Made by a program: the position numbers and the translations under genes. Under the pieces are notes generated by a model. The model ran no database searches. It was not told the origin of the DNA and worked only from the letters and a program-made list of their open reading frames with translations. A stretch of DNA of 64,000 bases from assembly GCF_000420145.1 (NCBI RefSeq), contig NZ_ATUJ01000012.1, forward strand, positions 28,341-92,340, written 5' to 3'. The stretch is from Paracoccus zeaxanthinifaciens ATCC 21588 (lineage in GTDB: Bacteria > Pseudomonadota > Alphaproteobacteria > Rhodobacterales > Rhodobacteraceae). Each line of letters starts with the position of its first letter. Within the stretch, counting starts at the first letter, position 1. Shown one piece after another: positions 19,725 to 28,345 of this stretch.

Positions 19725-20410
19725 ACCCAGCCATCAAGGGCGTCCTGGTGCTGCTGGCCCTTGGGGTCGTCATCGCCGGGGCACCCATCCTGTGGCCGTC
19801 GCTGTCGGCGCTGCAGGCCGATCTGGACCAGTTGCGCATCCTGCTGATCCGCGCCGAGGCATGGCGCGACGCGAACCCCGCCCTGTCATTGCTGTTCTTC
19901 GTGCTGATCGTGGGGATCGGCGCGTCGCTGCCCCTGCCGGTCATCGTGCCGATGGCGCTGATCGGCGGCGCGGTCTTCGGCTTCTGGCTGGCGATGGCGC
20001 TGGTGGTGGCGGGCACCATGATCGCGGCGCTGCTGACCTTTGCCCTGGGCCGGTACTGGCTGAACGGCCCCGTCAGGCGGCTGATGGGCGCACGGGCCGA
20101 CAGGCTGGATGCCCGCGTGGCCGAGAACGGGCTGCTGGCGCTTCTCAGCCTGCGACTGACGCCGGGGCTGCCCTTCTTCGTGCTGAACCTGCTGTCGGGC
20201 CTGTCGCGGATGACGATGCGCGGCTATGCCGCCGTCACCGCATTGGGCGTGCTGCCGAACAGCGCCATCCTGGTCGCCGCCGGCACCCAGATCGCCGAGA
20301 TCGAGCGCGTGCGCGACATCGTGGGCCCCCGCATCATCGCCATCGTGGCGATGCTGGCGGTCTTTCCCTGGATCGCGCGATGGGCCGCTAGAACGGTGCG
20401 GGCGAGGTGA
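19721..20410 (+). CDS. TVP38/TMEM64 (VTT-domain) family membrane protein
   Basis: 229 residues with about five hydrophobic segments. The VTT core is visible: GIGASLPLPVIVPMALIGGAVFG, with FALGRYW and LRLTPGLPFFVLNLLSGLS following. The family is related to DedA and is thought to act in lipid or membrane homeostasis; the function here is unknown. Start GTG 19721 overlaps the stop of the metallo-hydrolase, so the pair is coupled. Its end overlaps the convergent pseudouridine synthase by 23 bases. Confidence 0.85.
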   Translation: MNPAIKGVLVLLALGVVIAGAPILWPSLSALQADLDQLRILLIRAEAWRDANPALSLLFFVLIVGIGASLPLPVIVPMALIGGAVFGFWLAMALVVAGTMIAALLTFALGRYWLNGPVRRLMGARADRLDARVAENGLLALLSLRLTPGLPFFVLNLLSGLSRMTMRGYAAVTALGVLPNSAILVAAGTQIAEIERVRDIVGPRIIAIVAMLAVFPWIARWAARTVRAR

Positions 20411-21038
20411 AGCCTTGCTGCACGCCCCCGTCGGGATGGGCGAAACGCAGGCTCTCGGCATGCAGCATCAGGCGCGGATGGTCCCGCGCCTCGCCCGTGG
20501 CATAGAGCGGATCGCCCAGGATCGCGTGCCCCGTTTCCGCCATGTGCACGCGCAGCTGGTGGCTGCGGCCCGTGACGGGCATCAGCCGGACGCGGGTTTC
20601 CGCATCGTCCGCGCGCACCACGCGCCAATCGGTCTGGGCGGGGCGGCCCTCGTCGAGATCGACCTTCTGGCGCGGCCTGTTCGGCCAGTCCACGATCAGC
20701 GGCAGATCGACCCGGCCCGTGCGCGGCTCCAGCCGTCCATGCAGGCGCGCGACATAGACCTTCTTGGTGCGCCGTTCCTCGAACTGCTTGGACAGGTGGC
20801 GCTGCGCATGGGGCGTCAGGCCGAAGACCATCACCCCCGAGGTGTCCAGATCCAGCCGGTGGACCAGCAGCACTGTCGGGAACGCCTCTCGCAGGCGGGC
20901 GATCAGGCAATCCGCCCGATCCTCGCCCCGGCCCGGCACGGACAGCAGCCCCGAGGGTTTCTCGACCACCAGCACCTCGTGATCGGCATGGATCACGCGC
21001 GGGGCGCCCGGGGGCGGATCATAGACGAAATCGCTCAT
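20388..21038 (-). CDS. RluA family pseudouridine synthase
   Basis: 216 residues. The catalytic motif HRLDLDTSG (Asp nucleophile) is at about 82-90; EKPSGLLSVPG and GRSHQLRVHM are the other family blocks. It makes pseudouridine in rRNA or tRNA. The short single-domain length is like E. coli RluA, but the exact target cannot be told. ATG 21038 has AGGTGG just upstream; ATG 21056 is an alternative only nine bases after the LysE stop. Last gene of a minus-strand group with the LysE exporter and fRMsr. Confidence 0.88.
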   Translation of the reverse strand: MSDFVYDPPPGAPRVIHADHEVLVVEKPSGLLSVPGRGEDRADCLIARLREAFPTVLLVHRLDLDTSGVMVFGLTPHAQRHLSKQFEERRTKKVYVARLHGRLEPRTGRVDLPLIVDWPNRPRQKVDLDEGRPAQTDWRVVRADDAETRVRLMPVTGRSHQLRVHMAETGHAILGDPLYATGEARDHPRLMLHAESLRFAHPDGGVQQGFTSPAPF

Positions 21039-21065
21039 GCCACCTAAATTACTCATGCCCCGGGG

Positions 21066-21692
21066 TTACTTGGCCACCAGCCGGATGGCCAGCCCCGCGA
21101 ACATCACCGCCGCGATCCGGTTCACCAGGCCCAGCCGCTTGCCGATGACCTGCCCCGCAACCCCGCCGACGATGCCATAGCCGATGGTGACCAGCGTGCC
21201 GGTGAAGGCGAAGATCAGGCCGAGGCCCAGGATCTGCTGCCAGATCGGCCCCCAGGCGGCATTGGTGAACTGCGGCAGGAAGGCCAGCATGAACAGCACC
21301 GGCTTGGGGTTCAGCGCGTTCGACAAAAACCCGCGGCGGATGATGTTCCAGACGCGCACGCTGCCGCGCGCGCTCGGGTCAATCTCTCCTGCATTCCAGC
21401 TTTTCCAGGCCAGCCACAGAAGATAGGCTGCGCCCGCATACTTGATCGCGCGCAGCGCCTCGGGGTGGGCGGCGACGACCGCGCCCAGGCCCACCGTCGC
21501 CAGCGTCACGTGCATCAGCACGCCCAGTCCCACACCGAAGCCCGCCCAGGCGCCCGCGCGCGGCCCGCCCTGGATGCCGCAGGCGCTGGCGAAGAACACG
21601 TCCTGGCCGGGGGCGAAGTTCAGGACCAGCCCGCCCAGGATGAAAGGCAGCAGCTGGCTGGCGGGGATGTTGGCGATGGTGTCCCAGATCAT
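21066..21692 (-). CDS. LysE/RhtB family amino-acid exporter
   Basis: 208 residues with about six membrane helices. The N-terminal block LNFAPGQDVFFASACGIQGGPRAG is the LysE/RhtB signature region, and FLSNALNPKPVLFMLAFLPQF is the second conserved block. Family members export amino acids such as homoserine, threonine or lysine; the substrate is not predictable. It lies 21 bases downstream of the fRMsr gene and probably shares its transcript. Confidence 0.88.
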   Translation of the reverse strand: MIWDTIANIPASQLLPFILGGLVLNFAPGQDVFFASACGIQGGPRAGAWAGFGVGLGVLMHVTLATVGLGAVVAAHPEALRAIKYAGAAYLLWLAWKSWNAGEIDPSARGSVRVWNIIRRGFLSNALNPKPVLFMLAFLPQFTNAAWGPIWQQILGLGLIFAFTGTLVTIGYGIVGGVAGQVIGKRLGLVNRIAAVMFAGLAIRLVAK

Positions 21693-21713
21693 GTCACGCT
21701 CCGCTTCGGGAAA

Positions 21714-22166
21714 TCAGAGGTCGCCGAAGACCTCGGCCAGGATGGCTTCCAGACGATCGGCGTCGGTCTGGTCGAATGCGTCGGGCCGGTCGCTGTCGAT
21801 GTCCAGCACGCCGATCAGGCGCCCCTCGCGACCGATCACCGGCAGCACGATTTCCGACCGCGTGCTGCTGGAACAGGCGATATGGCCGGGGAATGCCTCG
21901 ACATCGGCCACGAGCTGGGTGCGTTTCTCGCGTGCGGCGGCGCCGCAGACGCCGCGGGCGAAGGGGATCACCAGGCAGCCGTGCCCGCCCTGGTAGGGGC
22001 CGATCTTCAGCAGCTCGGGGCCCGTCACGCGGTAGAAGCCGGTCCAGTCGAAGCGGTCGTCGGAATGGTGCAGTTCGCAGGCGATGGTGGCCATCAGCGC
22101 GACCTCGTCGGTCTCGCCGTCACACAGGGCCCGGATGCGGGCGATCACGTCGGTATCGATGCTCAT
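21714..22166 (-). CDS. msrC: Free methionine-(R)-sulfoxide reductase, GAF domain
   Basis: About 150 residues forming a single GAF domain. The three cysteines of this enzyme are all present: GGHGCLVIPF, GVCGAAAREK and GHIACSSSTRSEIV. It reduces free Met-R-sulfoxide, repairing oxidised methionine. ATG 22166 is taken as the start; ATG 22178 adds four residues, and neither has a good ribosome site. First gene of a minus-strand run leading into the LysE exporter and the pseudouridine synthase. Confidence 0.88.
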   Translation of the reverse strand: MSIDTDVIARIRALCDGETDEVALMATIACELHHSDDRFDWTGFYRVTGPELLKIGPYQGGHGCLVIPFARGVCGAAAREKRTQLVADVEAFPGHIACSSSTRSEIVLPVIGREGRLIGVLDIDSDRPDAFDQTDADRLEAILAEVFGDL

Positions 22167-22291
22167 GGCGCAAGTCATACGCGGGCGGAACGGCGACGAA
22201 AAGCCGTCCCGTCACATGCCGTCGCGCAATGTCGCCAAGCGCCGCGCGATCGGATAAGGCTTGGGGCCGCTGCATCATGGGGGATGATCGA

Positions 22292-23038
22292 ATGCTGGCC
22301 TGGTTCACCTCTGCCGCCGGGGACGCACCCGGCATGGCCGACCGGCTGCTGGTCGACCTGGCACGCGACCTGCAGCGCATGGGCGCCCGGCTGGGCGGCG
22401 CGGTGCAGCACAACCACGATCTTGGCCCGGACCGCCCCTGCGACATGGAGGTCGAGGCGCTTGGGCTGGACGCGCCCCGGTTTCGCATCTCGCAATCGCT
22501 CGGGCCGGGGGCGCAGGGCTGCCGGCTGGACCCGGGCGCGCTGGAACAGGCGGCGGCGACCGCGCTGCCGGGGCTGGCACATGCGCAGCTGGTGATCGTG
22601 CCGAAATTCGCCCGGCAAGAGGTCGCGGGCCGCGGCTTCGTCGCCCTGATCGCGGATGCGATGGATCGCGACCTGCCCGTCATCCTGTACGTGCCGCGCC
22701 AGCAGGCCGATGCATTCGCCGAATTCGCGGGCGATCTGGCGCAGCGGATCGAACCGTCGCAGGCCCGCCCCTGGGCCCTGGCGCAGCTGGTGCCGCCGCT
22801 GGATGCGCGCGACCTGCTGTGCCCCCTGCCCGTCCTGCGCCTGCGCAAGGCGCTGGAGGCCGCCGATCCCGGCGCGATGGTCCGCATCCGCACGACCGAC
22901 CGCATGGCCTTGGTCGATCTGCCGCATTTCTGCCACGAGGCCGGTCATGCCATGATCGCGCAACGGGACCTGCCCGGCGGCGTGACCGAGTTCACCGTCG
23001 CAAGGTCGGTCCGCAACCCTGCCAAGGCCGCGCCATGA
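22292..23038 (+). CDS. DUF2478 domain fused to a TusA-like sulfur-carrier domain
   Basis: 248 residues in one uninterrupted frame. Residues 1-160 are DUF2478, recognisable by ISQSLGPGAQGCRLDP, IVPKFARQEVAGRGF and LPVILYVP; the family is commonly found near molybdenum genes. Residues about 170-240 are a TusA/SirA-type domain with the CPxP motif C177-P-L-P180, the persulfide-carrying Cys, and the PGAMVRIRTTDRMALVDLPHFC fold pattern. Sulfur transfer is inferred. ATG 22292 has GGGGGA eight bases upstream; ATG 22277 is the alternative. Its stop overlaps the next start (ATGA), so it is coupled to the MbfA-like gene. Confidence 0.82.
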   Translation: MLAWFTSAAGDAPGMADRLLVDLARDLQRMGARLGGAVQHNHDLGPDRPCDMEVEALGLDAPRFRISQSLGPGAQGCRLDPGALEQAAATALPGLAHAQLVIVPKFARQEVAGRGFVALIADAMDRDLPVILYVPRQQADAFAEFAGDLAQRIEPSQARPWALAQLVPPLDARDLLCPLPVLRLRKALEAADPGAMVRIRTTDRMALVDLPHFCHEAGHAMIAQRDLPGGVTEFTVARSVRNPAKAAP

Positions 23039-24015
23039 CCCTGCCCTTCCTGTCCAGCCGCAAGCGCCTGTCCGACCTGTCGGAACGAGAGATCCTGGCG
23101 CTTGCCATCGCCTCCGAGGAGGACGACGCCCGCATCTATCGCAACTGGGCGGTCGAGCTGCGCGACGATTTCCCCGCGACCGCCGCCGTGTTCGAGGGCA
23201 TGGCCGCCGAGGAGGACGGGCATCGCCGCCTGCTGATCGACCGCTTCACCGACCGCTTCGGCGACGCGATCCCGGTGATCCGGCGCGAACATGTCGCGGG
23301 CTACCTGTCGCGCAGGCCCGCATGGATGATGCAGAACCTGTCGCTGGAGGCGATCCGCGCCGAGGCGGCGGGCATGGAACGCGATGCGGCCGAATTCTAT
23401 GCCCATGCCGCGCAGCGCTGCCAGGACGCCACGACCCGCAAGCTGCTGGGCGACTTGGCCGCCGCCGAGCGCGGCCACGAGGATCGCGCGGGCGAGCTGT
23501 CCGAGACCCACCTGACCCCCGAGGCCCGCGCCGAGGAGGACGCCGTCGCGCATCGCAACTTCGTCCTGACCTGGATCCAGCCGGGGCTGGCGGGGCTGAT
23601 GGATGGCAGCGTCTCGACGCTGGCGCCGATCTTCGCGACCGCCTTCGCGACGCAGGACCCCTGGACGACATTCCTGGTCGGCCTGGCCGCCAGCGTCGGC
23701 GCGGGGATCAGCATGGGCTTCACCGAGGCCGCATCCGACGACGGCGTCATCTCGGGGCGTGGATCGCCGATCAAGCGCGGCATCGCCTCGGGGGTGATGA
23801 CGATGGTGGGGGGCCTCGGCCATGCGCTGCCCTACCTGATCCCGGATTTCACCTTGGCCACGACCATCGCGATCCTGTTCGTCGCGATCGAGCTGTGGGC
23901 CATCGCCTGGATCCAGAGCCGCTGGATGGCCACGCCCTTCTGGCGGGCCACCTTGCAAGTCGTGCTGGGCGGTGGTCTGGTGCTGGCGGTGGGGGTGCTG
24001 ATCGGACAGGGCTGA
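23035..24015 (+). CDS. mbfA: MbfA-like ferritin-domain iron/manganese exporter (rubrerythrin-VIT1 fusion)
   Basis: 326 residues. The N-terminal ferritin-like/rubrerythrin domain (about 15-160) has the Glu/His metal ligands in IASEEDDARIYRNW, AAEEDGHRRLL and LAAAERGHEDRA. The C-terminal part is a VIT1/CCC1-like membrane domain beginning with QPGLAGLMDGSVSTLAP. MbfA proteins of alphaproteobacteria export iron and are usually Irr-regulated; no clear ICE motif is visible because the promoter lies ahead of the fused gene upstream. The start ATG 23035 overlaps that gene's stop. Confidence 0.88.
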   Translation: MTLPFLSSRKRLSDLSEREILALAIASEEDDARIYRNWAVELRDDFPATAAVFEGMAAEEDGHRRLLIDRFTDRFGDAIPVIRREHVAGYLSRRPAWMMQNLSLEAIRAEAAGMERDAAEFYAHAAQRCQDATTRKLLGDLAAAERGHEDRAGELSETHLTPEARAEEDAVAHRNFVLTWIQPGLAGLMDGSVSTLAPIFATAFATQDPWTTFLVGLAASVGAGISMGFTEAASDDGVISGRGSPIKRGIASGVMTMVGGLGHALPYLIPDFTLATTIAILFVAIELWAIAWIQSRWMATPFWRATLQVVLGGGLVLAVGVLIGQG

Positions 24016-24034
24016 CCCCCGGCCCGACCGGGGG
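24016..24034 (+). promoter_or_regulatory. Hairpin covering the ribosome site of the AEC carrier gene
   Basis: A 7-base all-GC stem (cccccgg at 24016-24022, ccggggg at 24028-24034) with loop cccga, starting right after the mbfA stop. The 3' arm is the GGGGGG ribosome site of the gene at 24040. Ribosomes finishing mbfA would open it, so translation of the two genes may be coupled. Confidence 0.4.
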
Positions 24035-24039
24035 GTCCA

Positions 24040-24963
24040 ATGTTCGAGGTCTTTCTGAAGACGCTGCCCTTCTTCGGGCTGATCGGCCTTGGCTGGCTGG
24101 CATCGCGCATCCGCTTCTTCCCGCCCGAGGGTGCGGCATGGCTGACCCGCTTCGTCTTCTGGTTCGCCCTGTCGGCCATGCTGTTCCGCTTTGCCGCGGG
24201 GCTGGACCTGGGCGCGATCTTCGATCCGCGCTTCGCCGCCGCCTATCTGCTGGGATCGCTGGCCGTCTGGGCGGTGGGCATGTCCGTCGCACGCTGGCGG
24301 GGCCTGTCGACCCCCGAGGCCGCGATGGAGGCGCAATGTTGCATGATCGGGAATACCGGCTTTCTGGGCGTGCCGATGCTGGTCGTACTGCTGGGCGAGG
24401 CCGCGGTCGGGCCGGTGCTGATGGTGCTGACCATCGACACCATCGTCTTCTCGACCCTGATCACGCTGATCGTGCATGCCTCGCGCAGCGGAGGAATCAG
24501 GCTGCGCACGCTGCGCCCCATCGCGCGCGGCATCGCGTCCAACCCCATGATCCTGTCGATGGCGGCGGGACTGGCCTGGGCGGGGGCGGACCTGCCCATG
24601 CCGCGCCCGCTGGACGAGTTCCTGTCGATCCTGGGCGCCGCCGCGACGCCGGGTGCGCTGTTCGCCATCGGCGCCAGCCTTGCGGGGCTGCGGCTGGGCC
24701 GGGTCGCGGTGTCGGGCTGGCTGGGCACGGCCAAGCTGGTGCTGCACCCGCTGGCGGTGTGGATCGCGGCGCGCGCCTTCGGGGTGGATCCCTTCGCGGC
24801 GGGCGTCATGGTCGCCGCCGCCGCCCTGCCGGTGGCGGGAAACGTCTATATCCTGGCGCAGCATTTCGGGCTGGCCGAACAGCGGACATCGGCGGCGATC
24901 CTGATCTCGACCGCGTTCGGCATCGCGACCATCCCGCTGGTCATGTCCCTCATCGGCAGCTAA
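24040..24963 (+). CDS. AEC (auxin efflux carrier) family transporter
   Basis: 307 residues with about ten hydrophobic segments. The AEC hallmarks are [15 protein letters not shown] in the middle and [16 protein letters not shown] near the end. Family members move malonate, malate or other organic acids, and the substrate is not evident. It follows mbfA by 24 bases, with a GC hairpin over its ribosome site, and the crotonase gene follows 31 bases later with GAGGAGG before it, so one transcript may run from the DUF2478 gene to 25.8 kb. Confidence 0.86.
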   Translation: MFEVFLKTLPFFGLIGLGWLASRIRFFPPEGAAWLTRFVFWFALSAMLFRFAAGLDLGAIFDPRFAAAYLLGSLAVWAVGMSVARWRGLSTPEAAMEAQCCMIGNTGFLGVPMLVVLLGEAAVGPVLMVLTIDTIVFSTLITLIVHASRSGGIRLRTLRPIARGIASNPMILSMAAGLAWAGADLPMPRPLDEFLSILGAAATPGALFAIGASLAGLRLGRVAVSGWLGTAKLVLHPLAVWIAARAFGVDPFAAGVMVAAAALPVAGNVYILAQHFGLAEQRTSAAILISTAFGIATIPLVMSLIGS

Positions 24964-24994
24964 GCCTTCCGCACGAGGGAAGAGGAGGAACGGG

Positions 24995-25795
24995 ATGCGC
25001 AAGCTTGCGGATCTGGAACTGCGCAACATCGCGCTGGACGTGGACGGCATGGGCATCGCCACGGTGACGCTGAACCGCCCGGCCAAGCGCAACGCGCTGG
25101 ACATCGCCACCATCGAGGAACTGGTCGACATCTTCGCGGCCCTGCCCCACGAGGGCATCCGCGCCGCGATCCTGCGCGCCGAGGGGCCGCATTTCTGCGC
25201 GGGCCTGGACCTGGTCGAACATCACCGCGAGGAACGCTCGGCCGCGGATTTCATGCGCGTCTGCATGCGCTGGCACGAGGCGTTCAACAAGATGGAATAT
25301 GGCGGGGTGCCGGTCATCGCGGCGCTGAAGGGCGCGGTCGTCGGCGGCGGGCTGGAACTGGCATCGGCGGCGCATATCCGTGTCGCGGGGCCCGATTGCT
25401 ATTTCGGGCTGCCCGAAGGACAGCGCGGCCTGTTCACCGGGGGCGGCGCGACGATCCGCGTCGCGGACCTGATCGGCAAGGCGCGGATGATCGACATGAT
25501 GCTGACGGGCAGGCTCTATGCAGGCGACGAGGCCGTTTCGGTCGGGCTGTGCCAGTACCTGGTCGAGGACCCCGAGACGAAGGCGCGCGAGCTGGCGGAA
25601 CGGGCGGCGCAGAACCCGGCCCTGTCGAACTTCGCCATCTGCTCGGCCATCAGCCACATGCAGAACATGAGCGCGCTGGATGCGGCCTATGCCGAGGCGG
25701 TCGTCGCGGGGGTGGTGAACACGCAGGACGCCGCGCGCGAGCGGCTGGCAGCCTTCGCCGGCGGAACCGCCGCCAAGGTGCGCCCCGACAGCTGA
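24995..25795 (+). CDS. Enoyl-CoA hydratase/isomerase (crotonase) family protein
   Basis: 266 residues. The crotonase fold is shown by [10 protein letters not shown], the oxyanion-hole segments FCAGLDL (about 67-73) and [15 protein letters not shown], and [17 protein letters not shown]. Relatives hydrate or isomerise acyl-CoA, but the catalytic Glu pair of enoyl-CoA hydratase is not obviously in place, so the specific reaction is left open. GAGGAGG lies before the ATG. It is convergent with the ExoD gene, with a large double hairpin between. Confidence 0.85.
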   Translation: MRKLADLELRNIALDVDGMGIATVTLNRPAKRNALDIATIEELVDIFAALPHEGIRAAILRAEGPHFCAGLDLVEHHREERSAADFMRVCMRWHEAFNKMEYGGVPVIAALKGAVVGGGLELASAAHIRVAGPDCYFGLPEGQRGLFTGGGATIRVADLIGKARMIDMMLTGRLYAGDEAVSVGLCQYLVEDPETKARELAERAAQNPALSNFAICSAISHMQNMSALDAAYAEAVVAGVVNTQDAARERLAAFAGGTAAKVRPDS

Positions 25796-25804
25796 TCGGG
25801 GGAT

Positions 25805-25876
25805 CGCCACGGTGTCGGCCATCGAGGCCGACGCCGTGGCGGCGCGCGGTCCGGCCTCGATGGCCGGTCCGCGCGC
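25805..25876. repeat. Tandem pair of long hairpins with complementary loops, between convergent genes
   Basis: Hairpin one: arms 25805-25820 and 25826-25841, 16 pairs (one G-T wobble), loop atcga. Hairpin two starts at the next base: arms 25842-25856 and 25862-25876, 15 positions with one T-T mismatch, loop tcgat. The two loops are exact complements, and the apex of hairpin two (cggcctcgatggccg) is the reverse complement of the apex of hairpin one. No T-run follows on either strand. It could be a REP-like element or a two-way transcription block. Confidence 0.7.
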
Positions 25877-25897
25877 ACCCGTCCCATCGGCCGCGGT

Positions 25898-26476
25898 TCA
25901 GTGCAGCAGCGTCGTCAGCCCGGAATAGAGACCGCCGATCGCGGCAAATCCAAGGATCGTGAACACCCCGTCGCGTGCCAGCATCCCCAATGCCAACATG
26001 CTGACCATCCCGCCCAGGATGGACGAGGTGAAGGGGACCAGCTCCAGCACCGGCATGACCAGCCCCGCGATCAGGCACATCGCCTGCGTCACCCAGATGA
26101 ACGGCCTGTGCACCAGGAACCCGATGCGCCGCGCCGTGATCCGGTCGAGAAACCGCGCGGGTCCGCGCATCCACCGGACCGCCGCCTCCAGCCGCTTCGA
26201 CGGCAGCCTGCGCCGCATCAGGATGTCCGGCAGCCACAAGTGATCGCGCCGCATCAGCATCTGCGCCGAGATGAGAAAGATCGCCGCCCCGCAGATCGTC
26301 GAGAAGAGCGGCACGCCCGACAGCGGCGACAGCACCGCCAGCGACGGCACCAGCAGATAGGCCGCAAGCGATCGCTGCCCCAGGGCCTCGACGACCTCGC
26401 GCAGGCTCGTCTCCTCGCCCGTCGCGGCCTCGCCGATCCGCTCGATCAATTCCTCGATACTGTCCTGCGCGTCCAT
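25898..26476 (-). CDS. ExoD family exopolysaccharide-synthesis protein
   Basis: 192 residues with three or four hydrophobic segments. The ExoD pattern includes LPSLAVLSPLSGVPLFSTICG and RRRLPSKRLEAAVRWMR, then the final VPFTSSILGGMVSMLALGMLARDG block. In rhizobia exoD affects exopolysaccharide production and alkali tolerance; its biochemical role is unknown. ATG 26476 has GAGAGGGG upstream. It is 61 bases downstream of dapD on the same strand. Confidence 0.87.
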   Translation of the reverse strand: MDAQDSIEELIERIGEAATGEETSLREVVEALGQRSLAAYLLVPSLAVLSPLSGVPLFSTICGAAIFLISAQMLMRRDHLWLPDILMRRRLPSKRLEAAVRWMRGPARFLDRITARRIGFLVHRPFIWVTQAMCLIAGLVMPVLELVPFTSSILGGMVSMLALGMLARDGVFTILGFAAIGGLYSGLTTLLH

Positions 26477-26537
26477 CGCCCCTCTCGTGCAGCCAGCCCC
26501 CGCAACGCATCGCGGGGGCCTGCGGTTCGCGCCGGGA

Positions 26538-27359
26538 TCAGTCGCGCAGCAGCTCGTTGACCGAGGTCTTGGCGCGGGTCTTGGCATCCACCCGCTTCAC
26601 GATCACCGCACAATACAGGTGCACGCCGTTCTTCGACGGCATCGAGCCCGAGACCACGACCGAGCCCGCGGGCACTTCGCCATACATGACCTCGCCCGTC
26701 TCGCGGTCCACGATCTTGGTCGACTGCCCGATATAGACGCCCATGCCCAGCACGGCACCCTCGCGGACGATCACGCCCTCGACCACCTCGGAACGCGCGC
26801 CGATGAAGCAGCCATCCTCGATGATGGTCGGACCCGCCTGCAGGGGTTCCAGCACACCGCCGATTCCGACGCCGCCCGACAGGTGGACGTTCTTGCCGAT
26901 CTGCGCGCAGCTGCCGACGGTCGCCCAGGTATCGACCATCGTGCCCTCGCCCACATGGGCGCCCAGGTTCACGAAGGAGGGCATCAGCACGGCGCCCTTG
27001 CCTACGAAGGCGCTGCGGCGGACGATCGCGCCCGGAACCGCGCGGAAGCCCGCGTCCTTCCACTGGGCCTCGCCCCAGCCCGCGAATTTCGACGGCACCT
27101 TGTCCCACCAGTTGCTGCCCTGCGGGCCGCCCGACATCTCTTCCATGTCGTTCAGGCGGAAGGACAGCAGCACGGCCTTCTTGGCCCACTGGTTCACATG
27201 CCAGTCGTCGCCGCGCTTCTCGGCCACGCGCAGGCTGCCGTCGTCCAGCGCCGACAGGACCTCGGTCACGGCGTCGCGCACCTCTCCGGTGGTTGCGCTG
27301 GTGATGTCGGCGCGGGCTTCCCACGCGGCTTCGATGGCGTTTTCCAGTGCTTCGGTCAT
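26538..27359 (-). CDS. dapD: 2,3,4,5-tetrahydropyridine-2,6-dicarboxylate N-succinyltransferase
   Basis: 273 residues, the usual length. An N-terminal helical domain is followed by the left-handed beta-helix of hexapeptide repeats ([57 protein letters not shown]). It uses succinyl-CoA in the succinylase branch of lysine/diaminopimelate synthesis. It fits with the DapC-like aminotransferase at 4.8 kb, although the genes are not adjacent. Divergent from the LOG-family gene with 118 bases between. Confidence 0.96.
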   Translation of the reverse strand: MTEALENAIEAAWEARADITSATTGEVRDAVTEVLSALDDGSLRVAEKRGDDWHVNQWAKKAVLLSFRLNDMEEMSGGPQGSNWWDKVPSKFAGWGEAQWKDAGFRAVPGAIVRRSAFVGKGAVLMPSFVNLGAHVGEGTMVDTWATVGSCAQIGKNVHLSGGVGIGGVLEPLQAGPTIIEDGCFIGARSEVVEGVIVREGAVLGMGVYIGQSTKIVDRETGEVMYGEVPAGSVVVSGSMPSKNGVHLYCAVIVKRVDAKTRAKTSVNELLRD

Positions 27360-27477
27360 CGCGGCTCTCTCTTGTCGGTTGGGACGGAAACTGTCACCAC
27401 TGGGCTATAAGGGTCACGCATGGCCCGCGCAATGCGCAGGGCATGCGCCGGAAGATACCGAGGCAGGAATGAACGAC

Positions 27478-28299
27478 ATGGCCGAAGAAGAACGCGCCCA
27501 CAGCTTTACCCACAGCGACGAGGACGTCGTCCGCGCCAAGCGCATCCCGCAGACCGCGCAGACCCGCGCGCCCGCCTACAGGCTGGCCTTCACCGACGAG
27601 GATTTCCTGCTGCGCGAGGAGCTGCGCCCCGTGCGCCTGCAGCTGGAGCTGCTGAAGCCGCAGATGATCATGGACGAACGCGGCATCGAATCGACCGTGG
27701 TGATCTTCGGCGGCGCCCGCATCCCCGCGCCCGACCGCGCCGACGAGGCCCGCACGCCCACCCTGGGCGCGCTGTCGAAATATTACGACGAGGCCCGCAT
27801 CTTCGCCCGCAAGATGACCGAGCGCAGCCTCGACAGCTATGGCCGTGAATACGTCGTCTGCACGGGCGGCGGCCCCGGCGTGATGGAGGCCGGGAACATG
27901 GGCGCCGACCAGGCAGGCGGCCAGTCCATCGGGCTGGGCATCGTGCTGCCCCATGAACAGGCGCCGAACGAATACGTGACGCCCGACCTGTGCTTCAACT
28001 TCCACTATTTCGCGATCCGGAAGATGCATTTCCTGATGCGCGCCCGCGCGGTCACCGTCTTCCCCGGCGGCTTCGGCACCATGGACGAGCTGTTCGAGAC
28101 GCTGACCCTGGTGCAGACCCGGCGCATGGCCCGCGTACCCATCCTGCTGTTCGGCAAGGAGTTCTGGGAGGAGATCATCAACTGGAAGGCGCTGGCCAAG
28201 GCAGGCACCATCTCGGAGGAGGATCTGGACCTGATCCGCTATGTCGAGACCGCGGACGAGGCCATCGAGATCATCGACGGCTGGCCGAAACCCTGCTGA
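27478..28299 (+). CDS. TIGR00730/LOG family Rossmann protein
   Basis: 273 residues, a single Rossmann domain. The hallmark motif PGGFGTMDE and the loop CTGGGPGVMEAGN, plus VIFGGARIPAP, define the LOG family (once called lysine decarboxylase-like). Some members are cytokinin riboside 5'-monophosphate phosphoribohydrolases or nucleotide 5'-monophosphate nucleosidases; the real substrate here is unknown. ATG 27478 is preferred to ATG 27469 because AGGA lies nine bases before it. A strong hairpin follows the stop. Confidence 0.84.
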   Translation: MAEEERAHSFTHSDEDVVRAKRIPQTAQTRAPAYRLAFTDEDFLLREELRPVRLQLELLKPQMIMDERGIESTVVIFGGARIPAPDRADEARTPTLGALSKYYDEARIFARKMTERSLDSYGREYVVCTGGGPGVMEAGNMGADQAGGQSIGLGIVLPHEQAPNEYVTPDLCFNFHYFAIRKMHFLMRARAVTVFPGGFGTMDELFETLTLVQTRRMARVPILLFGKEFWEEIINWKALAKAGTISEEDLDLIRYVETADEAIEIIDGWPKPC

Positions 28300-28312
28300 T
28301 CGCGCAAATGCG

Positions 28313-28340
28313 AAGGGGCGCCGGATCGGCGCCCCTTTGT
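28313..28340. terminator. Bidirectional intrinsic terminator between the LOG gene and rlmN
   Basis: A perfect 10-base stem: aaggggcgcc at 28313-28322 and ggcgcccctt at 28328-28337, loop ggatc, followed by tttgt on the plus strand and preceded by an A-rich tract for the minus strand. It lies between two convergent stops (28299 and 28346), so it can serve both genes. Confidence 0.75.
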
Positions 28341-28345
28341 CGTTC

